Below are positions 16,876 to 26,045 of a DNA stretch of 64,000 nucleotides, piece by piece. Both the position numbers and the translations under genes were made by a program. Below the pieces are notes generated by a model. The model was not told where the DNA came from. It saw only the letters and a list, made by a program, of their open reading frames with translations, and ran no database searches. Origin of the DNA: RYN-122 sp963761655 (GTDB lineage Bacteria > Actinomycetota > Actinomycetes > Mycobacteriales > SCTD01); NCBI GenBank assembly GCA_963761655.1, contig CAVXHI010000002.1, forward strand, positions 992,001 through 1,056,000. Direction: 5' to 3'. The first letter of the stretch is position 1, and each line of letters starts with the position of its first letter.

Positions 16876-17455
16876 CCACCCGCTCGGGCCCCGGGGCGCC
16901 CTCTCCGGCCGCTGCGTGCCCGCGGGCGGCTGACCCGGGTCGCTCGCGGTCCTCGTGTCGCGTCCTGCCCCGGTGTCAGCCCCGGACCGGGGCGCAGCGC
17001 GACACGAGCCCGCCCGGGGAGCGCGACCGGCGGGGGCGCACCCCTCGTGTCGCGTCGTGCCCCGGTGTCAGCCCCCGGACCGGGGCGCCGCGCGACACGA
17101 GCCCGCCCGGGGGCGTGACCGGTGGGGGCGCACCCCTCGTGTCGCGTCGTGCCCCGGTGTCAGCCCCGGACCGGGGCGCAGCGCGACACGAGCCTGCCCG
17201 GGGTGTGACCGGCCGGGGCACGGCCCTCGTGTCGCCTCCTGCCCCGGTGTCGGCCCCGGACCGGGCCTCTGAGCGACACGAGCCTGCCCGGGGTGTGACC
17301 GGTGGGGGCGCAGCGCGACACGGGCCCGCCCGGGGGCGTGACCCCGCGGGGGCGCACTCCTCGTGTCGCGTCCTGCCCCGGTGTACAGCACCGGACCGGG
17401 GCGCAGCGCGACACGAGCCCTCCCGGGGAGCGCCGAGCAGGCGGGCGCCCCCGGC
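16876..17455. repeat. Intergenic array of ~91-bp tandem palindromic repeats
   Basis: 580 bp between the convergent ctaA and ctaB ends. Five full copies of a 57-58 bp palindromic core lie at 16952-17008, 17044-17101, 17136-17192, 17226-17282 and 17360-17417. A right-arm-only fragment is near 17311-17322. Each core is bounded by perfect 10-nt arms CTCGTGTCGC and GCGACACGAG and holds an inner inverted repeat GCCCCGG-A-CCGGGGC (decayed in copy 4). The cores are joined by 34-35 bp GC-rich linkers that are also conserved. Spacing between starts is 92, 92, 90 and 134 bp. Frames running through it encode repeated peptides but have no start signal, so I treat it as non-coding. Confidence 0.9.
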
Positions 17456-18382
17456 TCAGACGAGCTGGTCGACCGCCACGGCGAGGAACAGCAGCGCCAG
17501 GTAGGTGATGGACCAGTGGAACAGCCGCATGGGCGTGCCCGGGTCGTCGGCCGCGGCAGCCTTGACCCAGAGGTGGTTCTCGCGCAGGAAGACCAGCCCG
17601 AGGGCGGCCGCCGCTCCGGCGTACAGCGGCCCCGCCGCCCCGAGCGGCCAGTAGAGGAGCAGCGACACGACCACCATGGCCACGCTGTAGAGCGCGCTGC
17701 GGCGGGCGACCAGCAGGGGGGGCGCCACGACGGGGAGCATCGGGACGCCGGCGTTGGCGTAGTCGTCGCGGTAGCGCATGGCGAGCGCCCAGGTGTGCGG
17801 GGGCGTCCAGAGGAAGATCACGCCGAAGAGCACGATCGGGGCCCAGGAGACCGAGCCGGTGACGGCGGACCAGCCGATGACCACCGGCATGCACCCCGCG
17901 ACCCCGCCCCAGACGACGTTCTGCGAGGTCCGGCGCTTGAGCACCATCGTGTAGACGAGCACGTAGAAGGCGATCGTCGCGACGGCGAGGCCGGCGCTCA
18001 GCCAGTTCGTCAGCAGCCCGAGGGTGAGCGCGGACAGGACGCCGAGCACCAGGCCGAAGACCAGGGCCGCGCGCGAGGTCACGGTGTGTCGGGCCAGCGG
18101 CCTGCGCGACGTCCGGTGCATGAGGACGTCGATGTCCTGGTCGTACCAGCAGTTGAGGGCGTTGGCGCTGGCGGCGGCGAGCGTCCCGCCGAGCAGCGTG
18201 GCGAGGACGAGCCCGAGCGACGGGAGGCCCCGGGCGGCGAGCACCATGGTGGGGACGGTCGTGACGAGGAGCAGCTCGATGACGCGCGGCTTGGTCAGCG
18301 CGACGTAGGCACCGACGGTCGCGAGGGCCCGCGACCGGGCCGAGACGGGGGCGACGCCGGGCGGGTCCGCGAGCGTCGTCAC
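17456..18382 (-). CDS. ctaB: Protoheme IX farnesyltransferase (heme O synthase) CtaB
   Basis: 308 aa UbiA-family prenyltransferase that adds farnesyl to heme B, giving heme O for CtaA. It has about nine hydrophobic segments. The first Asp-rich motif is NCWYDQDIDVLMHRTSRRP at about 77-95, and a second polar loop contains RYRDDYANAGVPMLP. GTG at 18382 gives the normal N-terminus; the open frame beyond it is shadow sequence. It is divergent from tkt, the usual actinobacterial arrangement. Confidence 0.93.
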   Translation of the reverse strand: MTTLADPPGVAPVSARSRALATVGAYVALTKPRVIELLLVTTVPTMVLAARGLPSLGLVLATLLGGTLAAASANALNCWYDQDIDVLMHRTSRRPLARHTVTSRAALVFGLVLGVLSALTLGLLTNWLSAGLAVATIAFYVLVYTMVLKRRTSQNVVWGGVAGCMPVVIGWSAVTGSVSWAPIVLFGVIFLWTPPHTWALAMRYRDDYANAGVPMLPVVAPPLLVARRSALYSVAMVVVSLLLYWPLGAAGPLYAGAAAALGLVFLRENHLWVKAAAADDPGTPMRLFHWSITYLALLFLAVAVDQLV

Positions 18383-18551
18383 GGGGCCGAGACTACCGGC
18401 GGAGGCCCTGCCCGGCTCACCCGCGCCGGGCACCCCGGGTGTGCGGTCCGGCACAGCCGCGGCGACGGGTTGGCCCGGTGGGGCGGTGGGCACGGCAGCG
18501 GTAGGGTCCGGAGCAAGATCACCGACCGCCAGCAGCCACCCGAGGGGCCCC
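18383..18551. other. Divergent promoter region ctaB / tkt
   Basis: 169 bp. A -10-like TAGGGT lies at 18502-18507 for tkt, leaving a leader of about 40 nt. No convincing -35 box or operator was seen. Confidence 0.35.
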
Positions 18552-20666
18552 GTGACCGAGAACGCTCTGGACTGGTCGGACCTCGACCGCCGCACTGTCG
18601 ACGTCGCTCGCGGCCTCGCCATGGACGCCGTCGAGGCGGCCGGCTCGGGGCACCCGGGCACGGCCATGAGCCTCGCGCCGGCGGCCACCCTGCTGTTCCA
18701 GCGCTTCCTGCGGCACGACCCGAGCGACCCGGACTGGCAGGGCCGCGACCGCTTCGTCCTGTCGTGCGGCCACACCAGCGTCACGCTCTACACGCAGCTG
18801 TTCCTGTCGGGCTACGGGCTGACCCTCGAGGACCTCTCGCACCTGCGCCAGTGGGGCTCGCAGACCCCCGGCCACCCCGAGCACGGCCACACCCCGGGCG
18901 TCGAGACCACCAGCGGCCCGCTCGGGCAGGGCGTCGCGGCCGCCGTCGGCATGGCGATGGCCGCCCGCCGCGAGCGCGGCCTGCTCGACCCCGACGCCGC
19001 TCCCGGGCAGTCGCCGTTCGACCACACGGTCTGGTGCCTCGCCTCCGACGGCGACCTCGAGGAGGGCATCTCGGGCGAGGCCTCCTCGCTCGCCGGCACG
19101 CAGCAGCTCGGCGGCCTGGTGCTGGTCTGGGACGACAACCGGATCTCCATCGAGGACGACACGAACATCGCCTTCACCGAGGACGTCTGCGCCCGGTACG
19201 AGGCCTACGGCTGGCACGTGCAGCGGGTCGACTGGGTCCAGGAGGACGGCACCTACCGCGAGGACCCGGCCGCCCTGGCCGCCGCCCTCGAGGCCGCCCG
19301 TGCCGAGACCGCCCGCCCGAGCTTCATCGCGCTCCGCACCGTCATCGCCTGGCCCGCCCCGACCAAGCAGGGCACCGGAGCGGCCCACGGCAGCGCCCTC
19401 GGCGCGGACGAGGTCAGGGCCACCAAGGAGATCCTCGGGCTGCCGCAGGAGCCCTTCTCGGTCCCCGACGACGTCCTCGCCCACGCCCGCGAGGTCGTCG
19501 CCCGCGGCCGGGCCCTGCACGCCGACTGGCAGCAGGCCTACGACGCCTGGGCCGCCGCGAACCCCGAGGGCCTCGCCCTGCACGAGCGCCTGCAGAAGCG
19601 CGAGCTGCCGGCCGGCTGGGCCGACGCGCTGCCGACGTTCGACGCCGACCCGAAGGGCGTCGCCACGCGCGTCGCCAGCGGCAAGGTGCTCGAGAGCCTC
19701 GCCGCCGGCCTGCCCGAGCTGTGGGGCGGCTCGGCCGACCTCGCCGGCAGCAACAACACGACGATGAAGGGCGAGCCGAGCTTCCTGCCCGAGGACCGGC
19801 AGACCTCCACCTGGAAGGGCGGCCCCTACGGCCGGACGCTGCACTTCGGTGTCCGCGAGCACGCCATGGGCGCGATCCTCAACGGCATCGCCACCCACGG
19901 CGGGACCCGCGTCTACGGCGGCACCTTCCTGGTCTTCAGCGACTACATGCGCGGCGCCGTCCGGCTCGCCGCCATCGGTGGCATCCCGGTCACGTACGTG
20001 TGGACGCACGACTCCATCGGCCTCGGCGAGGACGGCCCCACGCACCAGCCGGTCGAGCACCTCGCCTCGCTGCGGGCCGTCCCCGGTCTCGCCGTCGTCC
20101 GGCCCGCCGACGCCAACGAGACCGTCGTCGCGTGGCGCACCGTCCTGCAGCGTGCCGACGGTCCGGCCGGCCTGTGCCTGTCGCGCCAGAACGTCCCGAC
20201 CTTCGACCGCTCCGGGCCGTTCGCCAGCGCCGACGGCGTCGAGAAGGGCGCCTACGTCCTGCGGGACGCCTCCGACGGGCAGCCCCGGGTGATCCTCATC
20301 GGGACCGGCTCGGAGGTGCAGATCGCCGTGGCCGCGCAGGAGCTGCTCGAGGCCGAGGGCGTCCCCACCCGCGTGGTGTCGATGCCGTGCGTCGAGTGGT
20401 TCCGCGAGCAGGACGAGGCCTACCGGCGCACGGTCCTCCCCGAGAGCGTGCAGGCCCGCGTGTCCGTCGAGGCCGCGGTCTCGCAGGGGTGGCACGAGTG
20501 GGTGGGCGGGTACGGGGAGTGCGTCGCGCTCGAGCACTTCGGCGCGAGTGCCCCCTACTCCGTCCTCTACGAGCAGTTCGGCCTGACCGCCGAGCGCGTC
20601 GTGGCAGCAGCCCGCTCCTCGCTCTCCCGGCTCGGCAAGACCTCAGGCTCGACCACAGGCAACTAG
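18552..20666 (+). CDS. tkt: Transketolase
   Basis: 704 aa thiamine diphosphate enzyme that moves two-carbon units between sugar phosphates. The N-terminal part has GSGHPGTAMSLAP (about 31-43) and the ThDP motif begins at GDLEEGISGEA. The central pyrimidine-binding domain has the catalytic Glu in FGVREHAMGAI. The C-terminal domain ends normally. GTG at 18552 starts TENALDWSDLD, matching the family length. It is the first gene of the tkt-tal-pgi-zwf-opcA-pgl operon, with tal 9 bp downstream. Confidence 0.95.
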   Translation: MTENALDWSDLDRRTVDVARGLAMDAVEAAGSGHPGTAMSLAPAATLLFQRFLRHDPSDPDWQGRDRFVLSCGHTSVTLYTQLFLSGYGLTLEDLSHLRQWGSQTPGHPEHGHTPGVETTSGPLGQGVAAAVGMAMAARRERGLLDPDAAPGQSPFDHTVWCLASDGDLEEGISGEASSLAGTQQLGGLVLVWDDNRISIEDDTNIAFTEDVCARYEAYGWHVQRVDWVQEDGTYREDPAALAAALEAARAETARPSFIALRTVIAWPAPTKQGTGAAHGSALGADEVRATKEILGLPQEPFSVPDDVLAHAREVVARGRALHADWQQAYDAWAAANPEGLALHERLQKRELPAGWADALPTFDADPKGVATRVASGKVLESLAAGLPELWGGSADLAGSNNTTMKGEPSFLPEDRQTSTWKGGPYGRTLHFGVREHAMGAILNGIATHGGTRVYGGTFLVFSDYMRGAVRLAAIGGIPVTYVWTHDSIGLGEDGPTHQPVEHLASLRAVPGLAVVRPADANETVVAWRTVLQRADGPAGLCLSRQNVPTFDRSGPFASADGVEKGAYVLRDASDGQPRVILIGTGSEVQIAVAAQELLEAEGVPTRVVSMPCVEWFREQDEAYRRTVLPESVQARVSVEAAVSQGWHEWVGGYGECVALEHFGASAPYSVLYEQFGLTAERVVAAARSSLSRLGKTSGSTTGN

Positions 20667-20675
20667 GAGCTCCCC

Positions 20676-21845
20676 GTGACCGACGCACTCCAGGACCTCT
20701 CCTCCGCCGGTGTGGCGGTCTGGCTCGACGACCTCAGCCGGTCCCGCCTCCAGACGGGGGACCTCGCGCAGCTGGTCGAGACCCGCTCGGTCGTCGGGGT
20801 CACCACCAACCCGTCGATCTTCCAGGCGGCCCTGTCCGACGGCGCCGCCTACGACGAGCAGGTCCGCGACCTCGCTCTGCGCGGCACCGACGTCGGGGAG
20901 GCCGTCCGCGCCCTCACGACGTACGACGTCCGCTGGGCCTGCGACGTCCTGAAGCCCGTCTACGACCGCACCGACGGCGTCGACGGGCGGGTCTCGATCG
21001 AGGTCGACCCGCGGATCAGCCACGACGCCGACCGCACGCTGGCCGAGGCCAAGGCGCTGTGGTGGCTGGTGGACCGGCCCAACCTCTACATCAAGATCCC
21101 GGCGACCCTCGAGGGCCTCGGGGCCATCACCGGCGCCCTGGCGCTCGGCATCAGCGTCAACGTCACCCTGATCTTCTCGCTCGAGCGCTACGACGCCGTC
21201 ATGGACGCCTTCCTCGCCGGCCTCGAGCAGGCGGAGGAGAACGGGCACGACCTGTCGGCGATCGGGTCGGTGGCGAGCTTCTTCGTCAGCCGCGTCGACA
21301 CCGAGATCGACAAGCGCCTCGGCCCCGACTCGCCGCTGCGCTCCCGGGCCGCCGTCGCGAACGCCCGGCTCGCCTACCAGCACTACGAGCAGGTCTTCGG
21401 CGGCGACCGCTGGAAGGCCCTCGAGCAGGCCGGCGCCACGCCGCAGCGCGCCCTCTGGGCCTCCACCGGCGTCAAGGACCCGAAGCTGGACGACACCCTC
21501 TACGTCGTCGAGCTGGTCGCGCCCGGGACCGTGAACACCATGCCGGAGAAGACCCTGCAGGCCGTCTTCGACCACGGGGCCGTCCGCGGCGACACCGTCA
21601 CGAGCACCTACGCCGAGGCCCAGCAGGTGCTCGACGACCTCGAGGCCGCGGGCATCGACTACGACGACGTCGTCCAGGTCCTCGAGGACGAGGGGTTGGA
21701 CAAGTTCGAGAAGGCGTGGACCGAGCTCATCGAGTCGGTCACCGACCAGCTCGAGAAGGCCGGCGCCGACGTCATGCCGGCCGGTGCGACGAAGCCGGCC
21801 GGCGACGGCCCTGCGGCCGCGTCCCCCGAGGCGAGCGGCCGATGA
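20676..21845 (+). CDS. tal: Transaldolase
   Basis: 389 aa. It transfers dihydroxyacetone units in the non-oxidative pentose phosphate pathway. The Schiff-base lysine is K140 in YIKIPATLEG; VGVTTNPSIFQ is at about 40-50. The actinobacterial-type tail ends in an Ala/Gly-rich stretch. GTG at 20676 follows AGGAGC at 20665-20670. The stop overlaps the pgi start as ATGA. Confidence 0.95.
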   Translation: MTDALQDLSSAGVAVWLDDLSRSRLQTGDLAQLVETRSVVGVTTNPSIFQAALSDGAAYDEQVRDLALRGTDVGEAVRALTTYDVRWACDVLKPVYDRTDGVDGRVSIEVDPRISHDADRTLAEAKALWWLVDRPNLYIKIPATLEGLGAITGALALGISVNVTLIFSLERYDAVMDAFLAGLEQAEENGHDLSAIGSVASFFVSRVDTEIDKRLGPDSPLRSRAAVANARLAYQHYEQVFGGDRWKALEQAGATPQRALWASTGVKDPKLDDTLYVVELVAPGTVNTMPEKTLQAVFDHGAVRGDTVTSTYAEAQQVLDDLEAAGIDYDDVVQVLEDEGLDKFEKAWTELIESVTDQLEKAGADVMPAGATKPAGDGPAAASPEASGR

Positions 21846-23551
21846 CCTCCCCGGGTCCCGAGGACGTCGCCGACGCCCTGCGCAGCGGTGTCGCCCCGAG
21901 CAGCCTGACCGGCGACGACGCCGGCACGCCCGCCGCCGAGGTGTCCGTCGCGGGCGACGAGACCACCGCCGGTGGAGTGACCGTGCGGACCAGCGGCGGC
22001 GCCCTGGTCGGTCCGCGCGACACCGCGCTCGAGGCCCTCCGCGCCGACGGCGTCGCCGCCAAGCTCGCCCAGAAGGACCCGACGCTGTGGGGGCCGGACG
22101 CCGCGACGCTCGCCGGGACCCGCCTCGGTTGGCTCGACGTCGTCGAGACCGGCCGCGCGCTGCTCCCGCAGCTGCAGGCCCTCGCCGACGAGCTCCGCGC
22201 CGAGGGCGTCGACCGGGTGGTCCTGGCCGGCATGGGCGGCTCGTCGCTGGCGCCCGAGGTCATCTGCAAGACGTACGACACTCCCCTCGTCACCCTCGAC
22301 AGCACCGATCCCGCGCAGGTCCGGGCGGCGCTGACCGACCTCGAGCGCACGGTCGTCGTCGTCAGCAGCAAGTCCGGCGGCACCGTGGAGACCGACAGCC
22401 ACCGCCGGGCCGCCCGTGCGGCGTTCGAGGCCGCCGGCGTGGACGGAGCGCGGCGCCTCGTGGTCGTCACCGACCCGGGCTCGCCGCTCGCCGCGACCGC
22501 CGAGCAGGAGGGTGTCCGGGCCCTGTTCCTCGCGGACCCCGACATCGGCGGCCGCTACTCCGCGCTCAGCGCCTTCGGCCTCGTCCCCTCGGCGCTGGCC
22601 GGGGTCGACGTCGCCGCCCTGCTCGACGCCGCCGAGGCCGTCCTCCCGTCGCTGACCGACGACGCCGGTCCGGGCCTCGTCCTCGGCGCGGCCCTCGGCG
22701 GGGGCGCCGTCGCCGGCCGCGACAAGCTCGTCCTCGCCGGCGCCGACAGCCGCGGCTTCGGCGACTGGGCCGAGCAGCTCATCGCCGAGTCCACCGGCAA
22801 GCAGGGCCGCGGGATCCTGCCCGTCGTCGTCGAGGGGCCGCACTCCCCCGGCACCGAGCCGGCCGCCGACACCCACCTGCTGCTGCTCGGCAGCGACGTG
22901 CCGCAGGTCGGCAGCGCGGTGACCGGTCCGCTCGGCGCGCAGTTCCTCGTCTGGGAGTACGCCACCGCGGTGGCCGGCCGGGTGCTCGGCATCGACCCCT
23001 TCGACCAGCCGAACGTCCAGGAGAGCAAGGACAACACCGGAGCGATCCTCGACGGCGACGCCCCCGCGGCCCTGCCGGTCCTGTTCACCGAGTCCGGCAT
23101 CGAGGTGTCCGCGACCGGCGACCTGCTGGCCGAGGTCGACACGCTCGCCGGCGCCCTCGCGGCGCTGCGCACCGCGGTCCCCGAGCGCGGCTACCTCGCC
23201 GTCATGGCCTACCTGGACCGGGCCGCCCAGCCCGAGGCCGCCGGCCTCCGGGCGCTGCTGGCGGCCCAGGTCGCGCACCCGGTGACGTTCGGGTGGGCGC
23301 CCCGCTTCCTGCACTCCACCGGCCAGTTCCACAAGGGCGGCCCGCAGACCGGGGTGTTCCTCCAGATCACCGGGGCGGTCGGCGAGGACCTCGACGTCCC
23401 CGGCAGGCCGTACACGTTCGGCACGCTGCAGGCCGCCCAGTACGACGGCGACCTGCGGGCCCTGGCCAGCCGGGACCGCCCGGTCCTGCGGCTGCACCTC
23501 ACGGACCGGACCGCAGGGCTGTCGGCCCTCCAGGAGGCACTCGCCGGATGA
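21842..23551 (+). CDS. pgi: Glucose-6-phosphate isomerase
   Basis: 569 aa. It interconverts glucose-6-phosphate and fructose-6-phosphate. Phosphate-binding SSKSGGTVETDS, the IGGRYSALSAFGLVP segment and the catalytic QPNVQESKDNTG region are in order. The N-terminus contains MGGSSLAPEV. This is the subclass found next to tal in actinobacteria, where some members are bifunctional; here tal is a separate complete gene. ATG at 21842 overlaps tal by 4 nt. Confidence 0.92.
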   Translation: MTSPGPEDVADALRSGVAPSSLTGDDAGTPAAEVSVAGDETTAGGVTVRTSGGALVGPRDTALEALRADGVAAKLAQKDPTLWGPDAATLAGTRLGWLDVVETGRALLPQLQALADELRAEGVDRVVLAGMGGSSLAPEVICKTYDTPLVTLDSTDPAQVRAALTDLERTVVVVSSKSGGTVETDSHRRAARAAFEAAGVDGARRLVVVTDPGSPLAATAEQEGVRALFLADPDIGGRYSALSAFGLVPSALAGVDVAALLDAAEAVLPSLTDDAGPGLVLGAALGGGAVAGRDKLVLAGADSRGFGDWAEQLIAESTGKQGRGILPVVVEGPHSPGTEPAADTHLLLLGSDVPQVGSAVTGPLGAQFLVWEYATAVAGRVLGIDPFDQPNVQESKDNTGAILDGDAPAALPVLFTESGIEVSATGDLLAEVDTLAGALAALRTAVPERGYLAVMAYLDRAAQPEAAGLRALLAAQVAHPVTFGWAPRFLHSTGQFHKGGPQTGVFLQITGAVGEDLDVPGRPYTFGTLQAAQYDGDLRALASRDRPVLRLHLTDRTAGLSALQEALAG

Positions 23552-25074
23552 CCAACCTGCTGCGCGACCCCCGCGACCGTCGCCTCCCCCGGGTGCCCGA
23601 GCCCTGCGTGCTCGTGGTCTTCGGCGTCACCGGCGACCTCGCCCGCAAGAAGCTCATCCCGGCCGTCTACGACCTCGCCAACCGCGGCCTGCTGCCGCCC
23701 GGCTTCGTGCTGCTCGGGTTCGCGCGGCGCGACTGGGGCGACGGCGAGTTCGAGGGCCTGGCCCGCGAGGCCGCGAAGAAGGGCGCCCGCACGGAGTTCC
23801 GCGACGAGGTCTGGCAGCGCCTGGCCGACTCGATCCGCTTCCTGCCCGGCTCGTTCGACGACGACGACGCCTTCGACACCCTCGCCTCGACGCTCACCGA
23901 GCTCGACCAGACCCACGGGACACAGGGCAACGCCGCCTTCTACCTGTCGATCCCGCCCACGGCGTTCCCGACCGTGCTGCACCAGATGCAGCGCACGGGC
24001 ATGGCCGACAACAGCCGCAGCGGCGGCTGGCGCCGGGTCGTCGTCGAGAAGCCCTTCGGCACCGACCTGCCGAGCTCGATCGACCTGAACCACCTGGTCG
24101 ACAGCGTCTTCACCAGCAGCGACGTCTTCCGGATCGACCACTACCTGGGCAAGGAGACGGTCCAGAACCTGCTGGCGCTGCGCTTCGCCAACGAGCTCTT
24201 CGAGCCGATCTGGAACAGCAGCCACATCGACTCGGTGCAGATCACCATGGCCGAGGACGTCGGGATCGGCTCCCGCGCCGGCTTCTACGAGCAGACCGGC
24301 GCGGCGAGGGACGTCCTGCAGAACCACCTGCTGCAGCTGCTCGCCCTCACCGCCATGGACGAGCCGGTCAGCTTCGACGCCGCCTCGCTGCGCACCGAGA
24401 AGCGCAAGGTCCTCGGGGCGATCACGCTGCCGAAGGACCTCGACCGCTACGCCGTCCGCGGCCAGTACGACCAGGGGTGGCTGGCCGGCGAGCGGGTCAA
24501 GGCCTACCGCGCGGAGGACGGCGTCGACCCGGCGTCGACCACCGAGACCTTCGCGGCCGTCCGGCTCGACGTCGACACCCGCCGCTGGGCCGGTGTCCCG
24601 TTCTACCTGCGCACCGGCAAGCGGCTCCCCCGCCGGGTCACCGAGATCGGTGTCGTGTTCAAGCGCGCGCCGCACCTGCCCTTCAGCAAGGGCGACACCG
24701 AGGAGCTCGGCGCCAACCAGCTGGTCGTCCGGGTGCAGCCCGACGAGGGCGTGACGCTCCGCTTCGGCTCCAAGGTCCCGGGCACCGCCATGGAGGTCCG
24801 CGACGTCGCGATGGACTTCCAGTACGGCGAGGCCTTCACCGAGAGCAGCCCCGAGGCCTACGAGCGCCTGCTGCTCGACGTCCTGCTCGGCGACGCCGCC
24901 CTGTTCCCGCAGAACGAGGAGGTCGAGCAGAGCTGGCGCGTCATCGACCCGATCGAGGAGCACTGGCACGAGCAGCAGGACAAGGGCCTGCACCTCTACC
25001 GGGCGGGCGAGTGGGGTCCGGCTGCGGCCGAGGCCATGCTCGCCTCCGACGGACGCACCTGGAGACGCCCGTGA
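23548..25074 (+). CDS. zwf: Glucose-6-phosphate 1-dehydrogenase
   Basis: 508 aa. It oxidises glucose-6-phosphate to 6-phosphogluconolactone, the entry to the oxidative pentose phosphate pathway. Dinucleotide-binding GVTGDLARKKL is at about 26-36, EKPFG is at 167-171 and the active-site motif DHYLGKE is at 197-203. ATG at 23548 overlaps the pgi stop (ATGA). OpcA, its usual actinobacterial partner, follows with overlap. Confidence 0.95.
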   Translation: MTNLLRDPRDRRLPRVPEPCVLVVFGVTGDLARKKLIPAVYDLANRGLLPPGFVLLGFARRDWGDGEFEGLAREAAKKGARTEFRDEVWQRLADSIRFLPGSFDDDDAFDTLASTLTELDQTHGTQGNAAFYLSIPPTAFPTVLHQMQRTGMADNSRSGGWRRVVVEKPFGTDLPSSIDLNHLVDSVFTSSDVFRIDHYLGKETVQNLLALRFANELFEPIWNSSHIDSVQITMAEDVGIGSRAGFYEQTGAARDVLQNHLLQLLALTAMDEPVSFDAASLRTEKRKVLGAITLPKDLDRYAVRGQYDQGWLAGERVKAYRAEDGVDPASTTETFAAVRLDVDTRRWAGVPFYLRTGKRLPRRVTEIGVVFKRAPHLPFSKGDTEELGANQLVVRVQPDEGVTLRFGSKVPGTAMEVRDVAMDFQYGEAFTESSPEAYERLLLDVLLGDAALFPQNEEVEQSWRVIDPIEEHWHEQQDKGLHLYRAGEWGPAAAEAMLASDGRTWRRP

Positions 25075-26045
25075 GCCGCACCCTGTGGGACACCACCGGC
25101 ACCGACGTCGTGAAGGCCCTGGCCGCCGAGCGCCGGGCAGCCGGGTCGGTCAGCTCGGGGCTCGCCCTGACGCTGGTCGTGGTCACCGACGAGAAGCACG
25201 TCGCGGAGGCCGAGCACGCCGCCGTCCGGGCCGCCGAGCAGCACCCGTGCCGCCTGCTGATCGTCGTCCGGCGCCGCCCCGACGCCCCCGAGCCACGCCT
25301 GGACGCCGAGGTCTCCATCGGGGACCGCCTCGGGCCGGGCGAGGCGGTGGTCATGCGCATGTACGGCCGGCTCGCCCTGCACGCCGAGTCCGTGGTCCTG
25401 CCCCTGCTCGCCCCGGACGCACCCGTCGTCACGTGGTGGAACGGCGCGCCGCCCCGCCTCATCGCCCACGACCCGCTCGGCATCACCGCCGGACGCCGGG
25501 TCACCGACAGCGCCGAGGCCCCCGACCCGCTCGAGGCCCTGCGCCAGCGCGCGGCCGACTACGTCCCGGGCGACACCGACCTCGCCTGGGCCCGCACCAC
25601 GCTCTGGCGCGGGCTGCTCGCCTCGGCCTTCGACAGCGTGCAGGGCGCGCCGCAGCGGGCGGCCGTCGTCGCCGAGCCCGGCAGCCCGAGCGCTGCCCTG
25701 CTGGCCGGCTGGCTGCAGACCCGGCTCGGCGTCGAGGTGGAGCGGTCCGAGCACGCCGGCACCGGCGTGCAGGAGGTGACCATCGAGGTCGAGGGGACCC
25801 GGCTGGTCGTGGCCCGGGCGGACGGGACCAGTGCCACGCTCACGCGCACCGACCAGCCCGACCGCGTGATGCCGCTCCCCCGCCGCGACCTCGGCGACCT
25901 GCTGGCCGAGGAGCTGCGCCGGCTCGACGCCGACGAGCCGTACGCCGAGGCCCTCGCGGCCGCCACCGGCGACGACACCCCGCTGACGCCGCCGACCGGC
26001 CGCACGCACATCTGGCAGGACCCGGCGGAGCAGAGCGCCCCGTGA
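25071..26045 (+). CDS. opcA: OpcA, glucose-6-phosphate dehydrogenase assembly protein
   Basis: 324 aa partner that promotes assembly or activity of Zwf. The family motifs LWDTTGTDVVKAL, CRLLIVV, VVTWWNGAPP and DLAWARTTLWRGLLA are present. GTG at 25071 overlaps the zwf stop (GTGA); the longer frame upstream runs inside zwf. pgl follows with 4-nt overlap, so stoichiometric expression with zwf is likely. Confidence 0.93.
   Translation: MSRTLWDTTGTDVVKALAAERRAAGSVSSGLALTLVVVTDEKHVAEAEHAAVRAAEQHPCRLLIVVRRRPDAPEPRLDAEVSIGDRLGPGEAVVMRMYGRLALHAESVVLPLLAPDAPVVTWWNGAPPRLIAHDPLGITAGRRVTDSAEAPDPLEALRQRAADYVPGDTDLAWARTTLWRGLLASAFDSVQGAPQRAAVVAEPGSPSAALLAGWLQTRLGVEVERSEHAGTGVQEVTIEVEGTRLVVARADGTSATLTRTDQPDRVMPLPRRDLGDLLAEELRRLDADEPYAEALAAATGDDTPLTPPTGRTHIWQDPAEQSAP

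Noticed and set aside
16955..17272. Repeat array as a protein of repeated ARHEPARG-like peptides or as a CRISPR array
   Set aside because: No start signal or codon bias, and frame is not preserved between copies. The repeats are long palindromes with conserved linkers, not short repeats with unique spacers.
17363..23551. 2062-codon open frame joining the repeat array to pgi
   Set aside because: It runs antisense to ctaB and out of frame through tkt and tal. Only the part from 21842 is pgi.
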